A stretch of DNA of 64,000 nucleotides from an uncultured Selenomonadales bacterium (GCA_946407095.1 CAMJMR010000004.1:19286-83285); one strand, 5' to 3'; shown: positions 9,600-18,577, counted from the stretch's first letter. Notes: a model not told the origin generated them from the letters alone. A program made the numbers and translations.

Positions 9600-9843
9600 G
9601 CGTAACTTGAGGCCGCCATGGATGGCGGCCGCCGGCAACAGAAACAGGGATGTTTCTTTGCCGGCACAAGTGGCTTCGGGTTGGCGCAACGCTTCGGCAA
9701 CGACCGCTGAACGCCCCCGCGAGGCGCCTTTTCTTTTTGCTACTTTTTCTTTGGGCGCGCAAAGAAAAAGTAGATTCTAAACATAAAAAGCTGTCTTTGA
9801 GCCCTTTTGCTTAGCAAACGAAAGGGCGGTCGTCACGTTGATT
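9600..9843 (+). repeat. Intergenic modular hairpin repeat, copy B
   Basis: Module 1 is GAGGCCGCCATGGATGGCGG. Module 2 is the hairpin GCCGGCAA...TTGCCGGC. The long CTTTTTCTTTG/CAAAGAAAAAG arms follow, then GCTGTCTTTGAGCCC with AAAGGGC at the end. It splits hldC from hldA, and its end supplies the last codons and stop of hldA. Confidence 0.88.
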
Positions 9844-10831
9844 TAGCACGCTCCAAAGTTAAAATTAGTTCGGTCGCGCTGACGGTGCTTGTGCCGAGCT
9901 TTCGGACGGCAATGCCCGCCGCGAAGTTGGCAATCTTGGCGGCAAGCACAGGCTGAGCCCCCGTCGTCAAGGCAAGCAGGAACGCCACAACGCAAGTATC
10001 GCCCGCGCCCGACACGTCGTAAACTTCGCTCATATCGCTGACGGGTATGTGATGCGTCGCGCCGTTGCGCTCAAACAGACTCATGCCCATTTCGCCGCGA
10101 GTAATCAGCACGCCGTCGACGTTCAGCTTAGTCAAAAGCGTTTCGCCCGCGCAGATTAAATCGTCCAAGTCGTTAAGCTGGCGTCCCACGAAATAGCCGA
10201 GTTCGGAATCGTTTTGCTTGACGTAGCCGACACCCGCGAAGTCGCCGATATTGTAGCGCGAATCGACGATGTTGGGCAAATTTTTCTTGGCGGCGCAGTT
10301 CGTGATAAGTTGGCGGGCGTTTTCGGTTATGGTGCCCGAGCCGTAATCGCTCATGATAATTCCGTCGACGGTCGGCAGAATGCTTTCGATTTGGCTCAAA
10401 AGTTCCGCCTCAACCTCCTTGCCGAGCGGTGCCTTGCTTTCGTTGTCGATGCGGACGATTTGCTGACTGACAGTTGCTCTGCCGCCCGCTATGATTCGCG
10501 TCTTGGAAATGGTCGGGCGTGACTTGTCGCGAACGAGCCCCTCCGTATGAACGCGCAGATTCTTCAAGATGCTTTGGAGGCTGTCGGCGTAGTGATCGTC
10601 GCCGATAACGCCTATGGCATAGACCTCCGCGCCGAGTGTCGCCGCATTGGCAACGACATTGGCCGCGCCGCCCGCCACGACTTTTTCGCCCGCCTTTTCC
10701 AGAATCAAGACGGGAGCCTCGCGCGAAATGCGGGAAATGCGCCCGTCGACGTAGACATCGGCAACCGCGTCGCCGATAACCAAAATTTTCTTGCCCTGCA
10801 TGTTGTTCGTTATGTCAATCAGTTCCTGCAA
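9833..10831 (-). CDS. hldA: D-glycero-beta-D-manno-heptose-7-phosphate kinase
   Basis: 332 residues, PfkB/ribokinase fold. It has KILVIGDAVADVYVDG at the N-terminus, VAGGAANVVANAATLGA as the substrate-binding GG region and DVSGAGDTCVVAF as the catalytic Asp/anion-hole motif. It phosphorylates heptose 7-phosphate at C1 for ADP-heptose synthesis, equivalent to the N-terminal half of HldE. The start appears to be TTG at 10831, preceded by a G-rich site. gmhA and gmhB, needed for the rest of the route, are not in the window. The C-terminal Ser-Thr-TGA lies in the repeat end. Confidence 0.9.
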   Translation of the reverse strand: MQELIDITNNMQGKKILVIGDAVADVYVDGRISRISREAPVLILEKAGEKVVAGGAANVVANAATLGAEVYAIGVIGDDHYADSLQSILKNLRVHTEGLVRDKSRPTISKTRIIAGGRATVSQQIVRIDNESKAPLGKEVEAELLSQIESILPTVDGIIMSDYGSGTITENARQLITNCAAKKNLPNIVDSRYNIGDFAGVGYVKQNDSELGYFVGRQLNDLDDLICAGETLLTKLNVDGVLITRGEMGMSLFERNGATHHIPVSDMSEVYDVSGAGDTCVVAFLLALTTGAQPVLAAKIANFAAGIAVRKLGTSTVSATELILTLERAKST

Positions 10832-10842
10832 GTCTTCGCCCC

Positions 10843-11334
10843 CTAAGTCAACTCAATGAACTGCGGAACAATATCTTCAAACGAGCCGTCGGGCATACGG
10901 AAGCCGCCGGGGATTGTGCCCAGCTCCTTGAAGCCGAGCCGCTGATAGAGATGGCGCGCGTGAATGTTCGACGCAACGACCGCATTGAATTGCAAGATAC
11001 GGAAGCCGAGCCGCTTGGCTTGCGCAATGCAGTCTTTGACGATAATTTCTCCGATATGACGCCCGCGCGCGTCCGAACGAACGGCATAGCTGGCGTTGCT
11101 TATGTGCGCGCACCGACCGACGTTGTTGGGGTGAAGGATGTACAATGCCAAAATTTCTCCGCCGTCGTCGACCGCCAAGCCCGTGAACGATTGCGCCTTA
11201 AAAAATTCGTCGCCCGTCGCGGCGTCAAGCTCCTCCTCTTGCGGGAAGGCAATGCCCTCGCGAACGACTTCATTCCAGATTTTTATGGCGGCTTGCACGT
11301 CCGCCGACTCGTAAGCCCTAACGATTATCGCCAT
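10843..11334 (-). CDS. GNAT-family N-acetyltransferase
   Basis: 163 residues. The N-terminus IIVRAYESADVQAAIKIWN and the acetyl-CoA loop region VRSDARGRHIGEIIVKDC, followed by LYQRLGFKELG, mark a Gcn5-related acetyltransferase. The acceptor is unknown. Its ATG overlaps the stop of the upstream GT39 gene (TAATG), which suggests translational coupling and a possible envelope-related role. Confidence 0.8.
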   Translation of the reverse strand: MAIIVRAYESADVQAAIKIWNEVVREGIAFPQEEELDAATGDEFFKAQSFTGLAVDDGGEILALYILHPNNVGRCAHISNASYAVRSDARGRHIGEIIVKDCIAQAKRLGFRILQFNAVVASNIHARHLYQRLGFKELGTIPGGFRMPDGSFEDIVPQFIELT

Positions 11335-12818
11335 TACGGTACCCTCCGATAAATTTTGCTTTTAAGTTTGCGCCGCTCTTGCCCGCCGAAAAAATTTTCG
11401 ACAAGGGCTTCAAGTGAGCCTTTAGGGACTTCGCCGACAAGTTCCCACTTCCTAGCCGAATGATAAAGAAAATTTTCGTCGCATTCGGCACTGACGACCG
11501 CCACGATTTTTTTATCGGCGGGCAGCTCGTCGAACAGCATGAACGGCATAACGTTTTTGCTCGTCCACGTCATTGCTTGCGGACGGACTTTCGCGAAGTT
11601 TTCGGGCGTCTCCAACCGATAAATCGTCGTGCCCGTGTAGAAAACCAACGATGTCGGATATTTTCCGTGACTTACGACGCAGGTTGAATCGTCGATTAGC
11701 GGCTTAATCAGTTCAGCCTCGCGCCGCCCCGAATTGTCTTCGGTGACCGGCAAAGCAACGAAAACCAGAATTAACGGGTAAAATATCAGCGTCGCGCCCG
11801 CTATGCCGATGAACATTCGCCATCTGTTGACGAAGTAGCGCGCCACGAAAATCGCAAAGGGAATCATGGCGGGCAGGGTGTAGGTTACGTATTTCGTCGC
11901 GCAGAGCTGGAAGAAAATCACGACCGTCAACGCCCAGACGATTAAAAATTTTTCGGGCACGTCGAATTTCGGCAGGCGGCGCAAATTTTTCACGGCGGCG
12001 TGAATCAGCACGACAGACCACGGGAAGAAGCCTATAACCGAAATCAGCAGGTAATAATACCAGACGTCGGCTTTCGGGTATTCGGAGACCGTCGCCCTCA
12101 GGAAATTGTGGACGCCCAAGAAATTTTTTACGAAGTCCAAGCCGTGAATCAGCGTCATGGGCAAATACCACAGCGCAACGATAGCCGCGAACACCAACAG
12201 ATTTTTCGGGCGGAGGAGCTGTTTCAAGTGGCGCAAATCGCCCTGCCACGCCAAAAAGATTAAAATTATCAGCCCCGGCAAAAAAAATCCTATCGGCCCT
12301 TTGGTGAGGACGGCAACGCCCGACGCCGCGAACGATATCAGATACCACTTCGGACGCCCTGCGCGGTAGCCGAGGTAGAAAGTCATCAGCGTGACGGAAA
12401 ACATAACCAGCAACGTCATATCGGTTATCACGGCGTGCGCCAAGTACCAATATTCCAGCGAAGTCGCCAAGAGAATCGCCGCCGCCAAGCCGACGCGTTC
12501 GGTGTAGAGTTTCGCGCCAAAAAAATAAGTTATGAAGAGCCCGATCGTCGCGAAGACTGCGGGGAAAAATCTTGACGCGAATTCGTTTATGCCGAAGAGC
12601 TGATAAGCCGTCAAAATCTCGCGGTAAAACATTATCGGCTTGTCGTACCAAAAATTTCCGTAGATGCGCGGCGAAAGAGAATCACCCGCCTCAAGCATTT
12701 CCTTCGCCGTCAAAGCGTAGACGCTTTCGGTCGGGTCGGTTATCGGCAACAGCCAACTGCCGAAAAAAAATAACACTCCCGAAAAAATTAACAAGCAACT
12801 GCAACTCAATACGTTCAT
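11334..12818 (-). CDS. ArnT-like GT39 glycosyltransferase, polytopic membrane protein
   Basis: 494 residues. Many hydrophobic segments fill the protein. The N-terminal loop carries the TDPTESVYALTAKEM acidic motif typical of PMT/ArnT-family transferases, followed by GNFWYDKPIMFY. These enzymes use undecaprenyl-phosphate-linked sugars to modify lipid A or other envelope molecules in the periplasm. I chose 12818 because AAAGGAAA precedes it; the longer reading enters the intergenic repeat. The context (LptD-like, heptose genes) favours LPS modification. The sugar is not predictable. Confidence 0.8.
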   Translation of the reverse strand: MNVLSCSCLLIFSGVLFFFGSWLLPITDPTESVYALTAKEMLEAGDSLSPRIYGNFWYDKPIMFYREILTAYQLFGINEFASRFFPAVFATIGLFITYFFGAKLYTERVGLAAAILLATSLEYWYLAHAVITDMTLLVMFSVTLMTFYLGYRAGRPKWYLISFAASGVAVLTKGPIGFFLPGLIILIFLAWQGDLRHLKQLLRPKNLLVFAAIVALWYLPMTLIHGLDFVKNFLGVHNFLRATVSEYPKADVWYYYLLISVIGFFPWSVVLIHAAVKNLRRLPKFDVPEKFLIVWALTVVIFFQLCATKYVTYTLPAMIPFAIFVARYFVNRWRMFIGIAGATLIFYPLILVFVALPVTEDNSGRREAELIKPLIDDSTCVVSHGKYPTSLVFYTGTTIYRLETPENFAKVRPQAMTWTSKNVMPFMLFDELPADKKIVAVVSAECDENFLYHSARKWELVGEVPKGSLEALVENFFGGQERRKLKSKIYRRVP

Positions 12819-12851
12819 CAAAAAATTTTCCTTTAAAATCGTTATGGATGG

Positions 12852-13077
12852 GACGCCGCGAAACTTGAGGCCGTCATGGATGACGGCCGCCGGCAACAGA
12901 AACAGGGATGTTTCTTTGCCGGCACAAGCGGTTGAATGGGACGCGGACGTTGGACAAGTGGTCGGTTTCCGCCCCTGCGAGGCGAATTTCTTTGCTACTT
13001 TCTTTCTTCGTTGAAAGAAAGTAGATTCGATTAATTAAAAGCTGTCTTTGAGCCCTTTTGCTTAGCAAACGAAAGGG
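12852..13077 (+). repeat. Intergenic modular hairpin repeat, copy C
   Basis: It begins gacgccgcgaaacttgagg, sharing its left end with copy G. Module 1 has changed to GCCGTCAT.../ATGACGGC, with both arms altered together. Module 2 is GCCGGCAA/TTGCCGGC. The long arms are CTTTCTTTC/GAAAGAAAG. It ends with the GCTGTCTTTGAGCCC...AAAGGG module next to the stop of the LptD-like gene. Confidence 0.88.
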
Positions 13078-14613
13078 TTACCACGGCATGAACTCCCAAT
13101 GCACCTCAAATTTTTTCCGCTTGCCGCGCCAACGCAAAATCGCTTGCGAACAATGCAAATCGTGATACCAATAATAATCGATGTCGTCTATCGTATGGTT
13201 ATCGGCATTCCACTTCACGCCGACGACCACGCGGTCTTTCTCGGAAAAGGAGTAGCTCACGCCCGCCTGGAACTTCCGCGAATAGGCATCCAAATCGAAA
13301 TCGAAAATCGAATTGGTCGTATTATTTTTGTTGTAGGAATAGCCGATGTAAGCCGCAAGTCGTTCGTTGAACTCTCTGCCGAGCATGATGCCGTAGTTTA
13401 AGCCCTTGACCGTCGTTTCGCCGTTCGGGACGTTCTTGGCGTTGTCCTTAGTGATTTTGTAGCCGACATTCAGCAGGAGGATGTAGTCGTCCTGAATGTA
13501 AATGGGGTCGTGTATCAACTTGAATTCGTATTCTTGGTGCGTGCTGGCAACGGCCTTTTGCCGCCAATGACCGACTTCAGCCTCGACGCTGTAGCTCAAC
13601 GGCAAGCCGCTAATGTGTTGTCCGTACCAAATGTCAAGCGAAGGCTCCTTTTGAATCCAACGGGCATTGCTGTCGTCGTAGTAGCCGTATTTCAACCAAC
13701 CGCGAACAACGTCGCGATTCTTGTAGGAAAGTTCGGCGTTGCTGCGAATGCCTTTCTTGCTTTCGATGTAAGCGTTGATATCCAAGCTCCAATGGTCGTG
13801 CAAGGAAAATTTGAACGTATCCTTGACGTAGACGCCGCGGTCCGAATTGTAGCCGACGTGCGGGAAGTAATGCTCTTCGGGCTCGTCGAATTTGCGCTCC
13901 ATATACTCGCGCGTCCCGACGACTTTGTTTTTTATCCAGAACTTGGCATTGTACATTTTCATGAGCTGTTCAGGCCAAATTTCCATGCGTTCCGCGCTGA
14001 CGTGATAATCGGGGGTCTTCGCGCCGCATTTGGTCTGCGTGCCGTCGTAGACAACGATGTGGTCGGGATAAAACTCGAAACGCTTGCCCGTCAAGTAGTA
14101 GTCGCCCGCCTTGCCGCTCGCCTCGCCCATAGTGCCGGTTTTCCTGCCGTAGTTGTAGATGGTTTTGTAGCCGTCAAGCGTGACGCGCGGCGCGTTCGGA
14201 TTGAGCTGCAGGACGTGCGCTTTGCCTTCGACGTGGACGACTTGCTCTTTGACATTGCCGGCCGCCTCGTCGCTTTGGAAGCGGTAGCCTTCAAGCTGAA
14301 GAATGTCAACCTTGCCCGTCGCGATGAACTCGCCGCTGCCCGAATAGTAAACCAAGTCGTCGCCCACGAACACGGCGGGGACGGGGTCGCCTTCCTTCTG
14401 CTCGTGCGGAAGCTGTTCCTTTGCCTCGGCGATGTCGTCAAGCATCTGCTTTTGTTCTTCGGTGAGTTGGTCGGCTCGTGCGGCGCGGCGTCTGTTCTCT
14501 ATGAAGTCAAAAAATTCCGTGCTTGTGTCTGAACTGGACTCGTAAACCGCCTCCGCCGTCGACGTGAAGCTGAGCGCGGCAAGCAACGGTACGATGCCCC
14601 AAAATTTTTTCAT
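13078..14613 (-). CDS. lptD: LptD/OstA-like outer-membrane LPS-assembly protein
   Basis: 511 residues. An N-terminal signal peptide ends near TAEA. An OstA/LptA-like beta-jellyroll region covers about residues 60-190 (DLVYYSGSGEFIATG, VDILQLEGYRF). A Tyr-rich alternating C-terminus looks like beta-barrel strands. LptD inserts LPS into the outer leaflet. The protein is shorter than proteobacterial LptD (about 780 residues), as is common in Negativicutes to my knowledge. It has only a few cysteines, including one near residue 190 (TKCGAK) and one late (LHCSQ). Its place upstream of the GT39 and heptose genes supports the role. Gene name by family, not by proof. Confidence 0.7.
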   Translation of the reverse strand: MKKFWGIVPLLAALSFTSTAEAVYESSSDTSTEFFDFIENRRRAARADQLTEEQKQMLDDIAEAKEQLPHEQKEGDPVPAVFVGDDLVYYSGSGEFIATGKVDILQLEGYRFQSDEAAGNVKEQVVHVEGKAHVLQLNPNAPRVTLDGYKTIYNYGRKTGTMGEASGKAGDYYLTGKRFEFYPDHIVVYDGTQTKCGAKTPDYHVSAERMEIWPEQLMKMYNAKFWIKNKVVGTREYMERKFDEPEEHYFPHVGYNSDRGVYVKDTFKFSLHDHWSLDINAYIESKKGIRSNAELSYKNRDVVRGWLKYGYYDDSNARWIQKEPSLDIWYGQHISGLPLSYSVEAEVGHWRQKAVASTHQEYEFKLIHDPIYIQDDYILLLNVGYKITKDNAKNVPNGETTVKGLNYGIMLGREFNERLAAYIGYSYNKNNTTNSIFDFDLDAYSRKFQAGVSYSFSEKDRVVVGVKWNADNHTIDDIDYYWYHDLHCSQAILRWRGKRKKFEVHWEFMPW

Positions 14614-14647
14614 TTACGATTGCCTTTCCATTTCGCATTGTCGGGGA

Positions 14648-14881
14648 TGTTGTTAAAGTAACGAACGAGTTGCAAGGGAAGAGGCCGCCCATGGATGGGC
14701 GGCGCCGCGACTTGAAACCTGGAAGGTTTCATAGCGGCACGGGTAGCTGACTGGGACGCGGGCGTTGCGGCGGTGGTAGGTATCCGCCCCACGCGCAGTG
14801 GCGAATTTCTTTGCTACTTTCTTTCTTCGCTGAAAGAAAGTAGATTCTAAACGCCGAATCAGAGCCGCCAACTTACCAACA
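14648..14881 (+). repeat. Intergenic modular hairpin repeat, copy D (with imperfect terminal inverted repeats)
   Basis: The left end TGTTGTTAAAG and right end CTTACCAACA are imperfect inverted repeats. Inside are GCCGCCCAT/ATGGGCGGC, a GCCGCGA...GAAACC/GGTTTC...GCGGC hairpin, CCACGCGCAGTGG and CTTTCTTTC/GAAAGAAAG. It lacks the GCTGTCTTTGAG module. It is close to the reverse complement of copy E. It separates the LptD-like gene from the exported-protein gene. Confidence 0.88.
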
Positions 14882-14886
14882 AACAC

Positions 14887-16011
14887 CTATTCTTCGTCAA
14901 CGATTTCGATAATCTCGCCGTCGGAGCCGTCAAGGTTTTTGTCTTCGGTGGGAAGCGGGTCAGCCTCGGCGGGCGGCGCAGTCCTTACGGGTTGAGCGGG
15001 CGGCTCGGGCTCAAGCGGTGCGGGTGCAGGTTCGACGGGCGGTGCAGGCTCGATGTTCAACGCGGGCTGAACGGGCTCGGCGGGCGCGGGAATGTCGCTG
15101 TCACCTGTCCTCACGCCGTAGACGACAAGCGGCGTTTTAATTTGGACGTAAAGCTCGATACCTGCAGGCAAATCGATGTTCTTGCCAAGAGAGAAGACAT
15201 CCGAAAGACCTTTTTTGCCCGAAAAAGTTTTTCCGATTAAACTCAAGCCGCGCGCCATTTCGGAGGCGTTCATTTCCTCTTGAGCCTCGACGCCTGTGCA
15301 AATCTGCGCGGTTTGTCCGTCAATGCTTTTCAGGCGGCAGAAGTCCGTTTCGATTTTGCCGTTGCTGAAAATATTTTTAGCGCGGCGGACGCTCGTGACA
15401 ATGCCCTCGCCCGGCAAGCCCTTCGCGAAAACCAAGCTGCCGTCGACGAAAACATCAGAGATAACCCGAATGGGAATGGCGTCGCCCTCCTGCATGACCT
15501 TTGAGCCGACGGGCGCGGTCGTCTCGACTTTTATCAGCGTATTGGCGGGAACTTGCACTTGAACAATCGGAAGAATCTCTTCGCCGTAAGACGCTTTGGC
15601 AAGGGCGCGAATTCGCTCGTTAAAAGTGCCTTCGCCGTTCTTGCCGAAGATTTGATTTTCCAACGCGGAAAGTCTCACGTCGATGCCGCCGATAGCCACT
15701 TCGTGATTCAAATTCCATTCCAGCGCGTTAATCTTCGCCAAAATGGCGGGACCCGCGCTGTTGTCGTAGAGGATATCGTAAATCGCCTCGATGCGGGCGT
15801 TCATGTTACCCTCCATGTTTTGCCCGCTGTAGCTTTTTTCCAAGGCAGAAATTCGGTCAAGAAGCGCGCCGCTTTGCTCGGCACCGTATGTGTCGACTTC
15901 GATTCGCACAAGTTTTTCGTTGGCAGACTCCTCCGCCGCAGAGCAGAACGTAGAGGCGGAAAAGATTAGCGACGCCGCCAACACCCCGCTCAAAAATTTT
16001 TTCCAACTCAT
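14887..16011 (-). CDS. Exported protein with repeated LEN motifs and Pro-rich C-terminus, function unknown
   Basis: 374 residues. A signal peptide (ASLIFSASTFCSAAEE) is followed by repeated ISALEKSYSG / INALEWNL / LSALENQIFG segments, which look like short helical units. A central beta-rich region (QVQVPANTLIKVETTAPVGS) is followed by a Pro/Ala/Glu-rich tail with many PxP steps and an acidic end. The tail could span peptidoglycan. I do not recognise a named family. The ATG at 16011 is favoured over GTG at 16014 because GGAGGAG sits six bases upstream. A promoter-like site lies at 16046-16075. It heads the envelope block. Confidence 0.75.
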   Translation of the reverse strand: MSWKKFLSGVLAASLIFSASTFCSAAEESANEKLVRIEVDTYGAEQSGALLDRISALEKSYSGQNMEGNMNARIEAIYDILYDNSAGPAILAKINALEWNLNHEVAIGGIDVRLSALENQIFGKNGEGTFNERIRALAKASYGEEILPIVQVQVPANTLIKVETTAPVGSKVMQEGDAIPIRVISDVFVDGSLVFAKGLPGEGIVTSVRRAKNIFSNGKIETDFCRLKSIDGQTAQICTGVEAQEEMNASEMARGLSLIGKTFSGKKGLSDVFSLGKNIDLPAGIELYVQIKTPLVVYGVRTGDSDIPAPAEPVQPALNIEPAPPVEPAPAPLEPEPPAQPVRTAPPAEADPLPTEDKNLDGSDGEIIEIVDEE

Positions 16012-16045
16012 CACAAACTCCTCCGCGTTAAAATTTTCTCGGCAG

Positions 16046-16075
16046 ATTATAGCAGGTAGTTGCCGCTTTCTGCAA
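16046..16075 (-). promoter_or_regulatory. Sigma-70-type promoter of the exported-protein gene
   Basis: On the minus strand TTGCAG (16075-16070) and TATAAT (16051-16046) are 18 bases apart, with TG before the -10 box. It lies just upstream of the start at 16011. Confidence 0.65.
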
Positions 16076-16140
16076 CGCCCCTAAAAATTTCTTGCAAGCC
16101 GCCGATAAATATTGTAGAATCAATCAACGATTTCGATGTT

Positions 16141-16381
16141 TGTTGGTAAAGTAAGTTGTCGGCTCTGATTCGGCGATGTCTACCTACTTTCTTTGACCGG
16201 CCAAAGAAAGTAGCAAAGAAAGCCACCGCTACGCGCGGGGCGGTTGCCGACCACCGCCGAAACGTCCGCGCTACCCGAAGCCGCCTGTGCCCGCTTATTT
16301 CGCGTCACGCTCAATAGCGCGGGCGGCCGCCCATCCATGGGCGGCCTCATTCCCTGCAACTCGTTCCCTGCTTTACCAACA
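16141..16381 (-). repeat. Intergenic modular hairpin repeat, copy E, bounded by perfect 11-bp terminal inverted repeats
   Basis: It begins TGTTGGTAAAG (16141-16151) and ends CTTTACCAACA (16371-16381), exact reverse complements. Inside, in reverse order to copy D, are CTTTCTTTG/CAAAGAAAG, CCGCTACGCGCGGGGCGG, a weaker module 2 and GCCGCCCAT/ATGGGCGGC. It lies in the divergent gap before the FliD-like gene. No clear target-site duplication is visible. Confidence 0.9.
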
Positions 16382-16421
16382 TCCCCTAAGGACAGTTACA
16401 TTTTCAAGGAAGGTGATTAAA

Positions 16422-17222
16422 ATGGCAATTAACTCAATCGCGAACAGCGGCTGGCTCTTCAACACGCCCGGCGTCAACAAGCAACAGGATTCGATTGCCA
16501 AGCTGTGGAACAACTACACCTCCTCGCAAAAGAACGCGACAAGTGCGCTCGCGGGCTTGCAGGAAGTAAATGCCAATCTCAAATCGCTCATGGCAAGCTA
16601 CGACGAAGCCAAGACGACTTTCAACAGCGAACTCAAAGAAAATCTGGACATGCTCAGCCAATCCGCCGAAAAGATTAAAAGCTACAACTTCAGCGTCGAA
16701 AAGGACGGCGCGATATCGACGAAAACCGAAACCGACGACGACGGCAACGTCACGGAGACGACGACCTACAGCAAGGACTTGCAGGACGCGCTCGACACCG
16801 TCAAAGGCTTTGTCAGCGACTACAACACCGCGATTAAATTTTTCAAGGACAACGGCTCGCTGTCGAAACGCGTGGAAAATTTGGCGGGCGTCTTCGGCGA
16901 TTCGACCTATCGCGCCTCGAATTACGCGCAAATCGGCTTGAACGTCGGTAGCGACGGCTCATTCACCATTGACGAAGCCAAACTCGCCGACGCGATTATA
17001 AACGACCCGAATAAAGTTGCTCGGACGCTCGGCAAGGACGGGCTCGCGGGCAAAGCTTTGGAACACGTCAGCTTCGCCAACTCGCAAGCCGAAAATCTTT
17101 TCCCGACCGCGCAGGCAATGTTCGGCGACCAGATTGACGCCGCCTCGCTTTACACCGGCAAGGCCTATCGCAACATGACCGCCTACAGCAACATGGGCAA
17201 CCTCCTCAACATGATGTTCTGA
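16422..17222 (+). CDS. Short FliD-like (flagellar cap C-terminal domain) protein
   Basis: 266 residues. The C-terminal half resembles the FliD C-terminal region: FVSDYNTAIKFF, a SLSKRVENLAGVFG helix, then IGLNVGSDGSFTIDEAKLADAI, which matches the family's T-DGTLTLDE pattern. FliD itself is usually 400 residues or more, so the outer domains are missing. The N-terminus (MAINSIANSGWLFN) has no signal peptide. The ATG at 16422 has GGAAGGTG upstream; earlier in-frame codons come from the repeat. No flagellar gene is nearby. It could be a small cap-like or filament-associated protein; the role is unproven. Confidence 0.65.
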   Translation: MAINSIANSGWLFNTPGVNKQQDSIAKLWNNYTSSQKNATSALAGLQEVNANLKSLMASYDEAKTTFNSELKENLDMLSQSAEKIKSYNFSVEKDGAISTKTETDDDGNVTETTTYSKDLQDALDTVKGFVSDYNTAIKFFKDNGSLSKRVENLAGVFGDSTYRASNYAQIGLNVGSDGSFTIDEAKLADAIINDPNKVARTLGKDGLAGKALEHVSFANSQAENLFPTAQAMFGDQIDAASLYTGKAYRNMTAYSNMGNLLNMMF

Positions 17223-17246
17223 AGTCAACGCATTAACCGAAATAAA

Positions 17247-17274
17247 AGGCTCGCCTTAACGGCGGGCTTTTTTT
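17247..17274 (+). terminator. Rho-independent terminator after the FliD-like gene
   Basis: GGCTCGCC / GGCGGGC with a TTAAC loop is followed by seven T. The preceding AACCGAAATAAAA recurs before the terminator at 22132. Confidence 0.85.
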
Positions 17275-17319
17275 GTGCAAAAGGCAAATTCCCTTAGTAT
17301 CAATGCTTGTAAAAATCGG

Positions 17320-17348
17320 TTGCCTGTTTTTCTGCCGATTGATATAAT
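17320..17348 (+). promoter_or_regulatory. Sigma-70-type promoter of the RND operon
   Basis: TTGCCT (17320-17325) and a consensus TATAAT (17343-17348) are separated by 17 bases, about 40 bases before the adaptor start. Confidence 0.75.
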
Positions 17349-17386
17349 GGCAAGCACATTTTGATATAAACGAGAGGAGAGTCGAT

Positions 17387-18577
17387 ATGAAAATACTTCC
17401 GGCTATAATCTGCGCGGCGACGTTGCTTTTGGCAGGTTGCGGCGGCGAAGACACTCAAGAACAAGCCCCAGAGGACTTCCCGACCAAAGTCAAGGCGATT
17501 AAAGTTTTGGTGACCGACGCGCCGATTAATTTTTCCTACAGCGGACAAGTCGTCGACCGTGACGAAATGAAAGTTCAATCCAAAGTCACCGGCTCCGTCG
17601 TCGAAAAGTACGTCAAGGGCGGTCAAGACGTTGTCGAAGGGCAAATGCTGTTCAAAATCGACGACAGGCAATACCAATCGGCTGTTCTTCAAGCTGAAGC
17701 GAATCTTGCCAAGTCCAAGACGACTCTTGCCCGTGAACGCGTCGACCTTCAACGTGACGAGGAACTGTGGCAATCAAGCGCGATATCCGAACAGAAGCTT
17801 GTCAACCAACGCGCCGCCGTCAAAGCTCAAGAATCGGAAGTCGCCGCCAACGAAGCCATCTTGCAAAAGGCGAAAGAGGATCTTGCCGATACGATTGTCT
17901 ACGCGCCCATGAGCGGCAGGCTCGGCATTGACGATGTCCCTGTCGGCACGCTCGCCAATGCGGGCAGCACACCTTTGGCAACAATCGGCGTCGTTGACCC
18001 CGTTTATGTGCAATTCGCCGTTTCCGAACAAGAATATCTGCGCTTGTTCAGAGGCCAACGCGAAGATGAAAGAAGCGGCAGGGGGCAACCGGATCTTAAA
18101 ATCGCTTTGACGCTCGCCGACGGCTCAAGCTACCCGTACAACGGACAATTCGCCGAATACGACCGCACGCTCGGCAATGAGACGGGCACGTTGACGGTTC
18201 GCACGATTTTTAGAAATCCCGAAGGCTTGCTCGTCCCCGGCATGTATGCTCGCGTCGAAGCCAGCGGGCTCAAAATCCCAGGCGCAATGCTCGTTCCCGA
18301 ACGCGCTCTTCAGCAGCTGTTGGGCGAAACGCTGGTTATCGTTGCCCGCTCCGACAATACGTCTGCCGTCCGCAAAATCACGCTCGGCGAAAAAATCGGC
18401 TCGTATTACGTCGTAAAAAGCGGCTTGAAGGCGGACGATTGGGTTGTCGTCGAAGGCTTGACGAATTTGCGCGACGGCATGCCTTTGGAAGTGACGCAGG
18501 TCACCGCGAAGGATATGGACTTCTCATTCAATCCCAGCGAAAAAGTTTTCGACGTTCAACAGAATGCGGCTAAGTGA
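17387..18577 (+). CDS. RND efflux periplasmic adaptor (AcrA/MexA-like lipoprotein)
   Basis: 396 residues. The lipobox LLLAGC gives a lipid-anchored N-terminus. It has the usual order: barrel-sandwich half with YVKGGQDVVEGQMLFKID, a coiled-coil hairpin (about residues 95-175, rich in Ala, Lys and Glu), the second lipoyl half (APMSGRLGIDDVPVGTLA) and the beta-barrel (VQFAVSEQEYLRLF). It couples the RND pump at 18590 to an outer-membrane channel. AGAGGAGAG precedes the ATG. The pump follows 12 bases later. No TolC-like gene is in the operon. Confidence 0.93.
   Translation: MKILPAIICAATLLLAGCGGEDTQEQAPEDFPTKVKAIKVLVTDAPINFSYSGQVVDRDEMKVQSKVTGSVVEKYVKGGQDVVEGQMLFKIDDRQYQSAVLQAEANLAKSKTTLARERVDLQRDEELWQSSAISEQKLVNQRAAVKAQESEVAANEAILQKAKEDLADTIVYAPMSGRLGIDDVPVGTLANAGSTPLATIGVVDPVYVQFAVSEQEYLRLFRGQREDERSGRGQPDLKIALTLADGSSYPYNGQFAEYDRTLGNETGTLTVRTIFRNPEGLLVPGMYARVEASGLKIPGAMLVPERALQQLLGETLVIVARSDNTSAVRKITLGEKIGSYYVVKSGLKADDWVVVEGLTNLRDGMPLEVTQVTAKDMDFSFNPSEKVFDVQQNAAK

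Noticed and set aside
16287..16421. Longer start for the FliD-like protein
   Set aside because: The extra residues (AHPWAASFPATRSLL) come from repeat copy E; nearly the same peptide appears in an unrelated frame at copy D.
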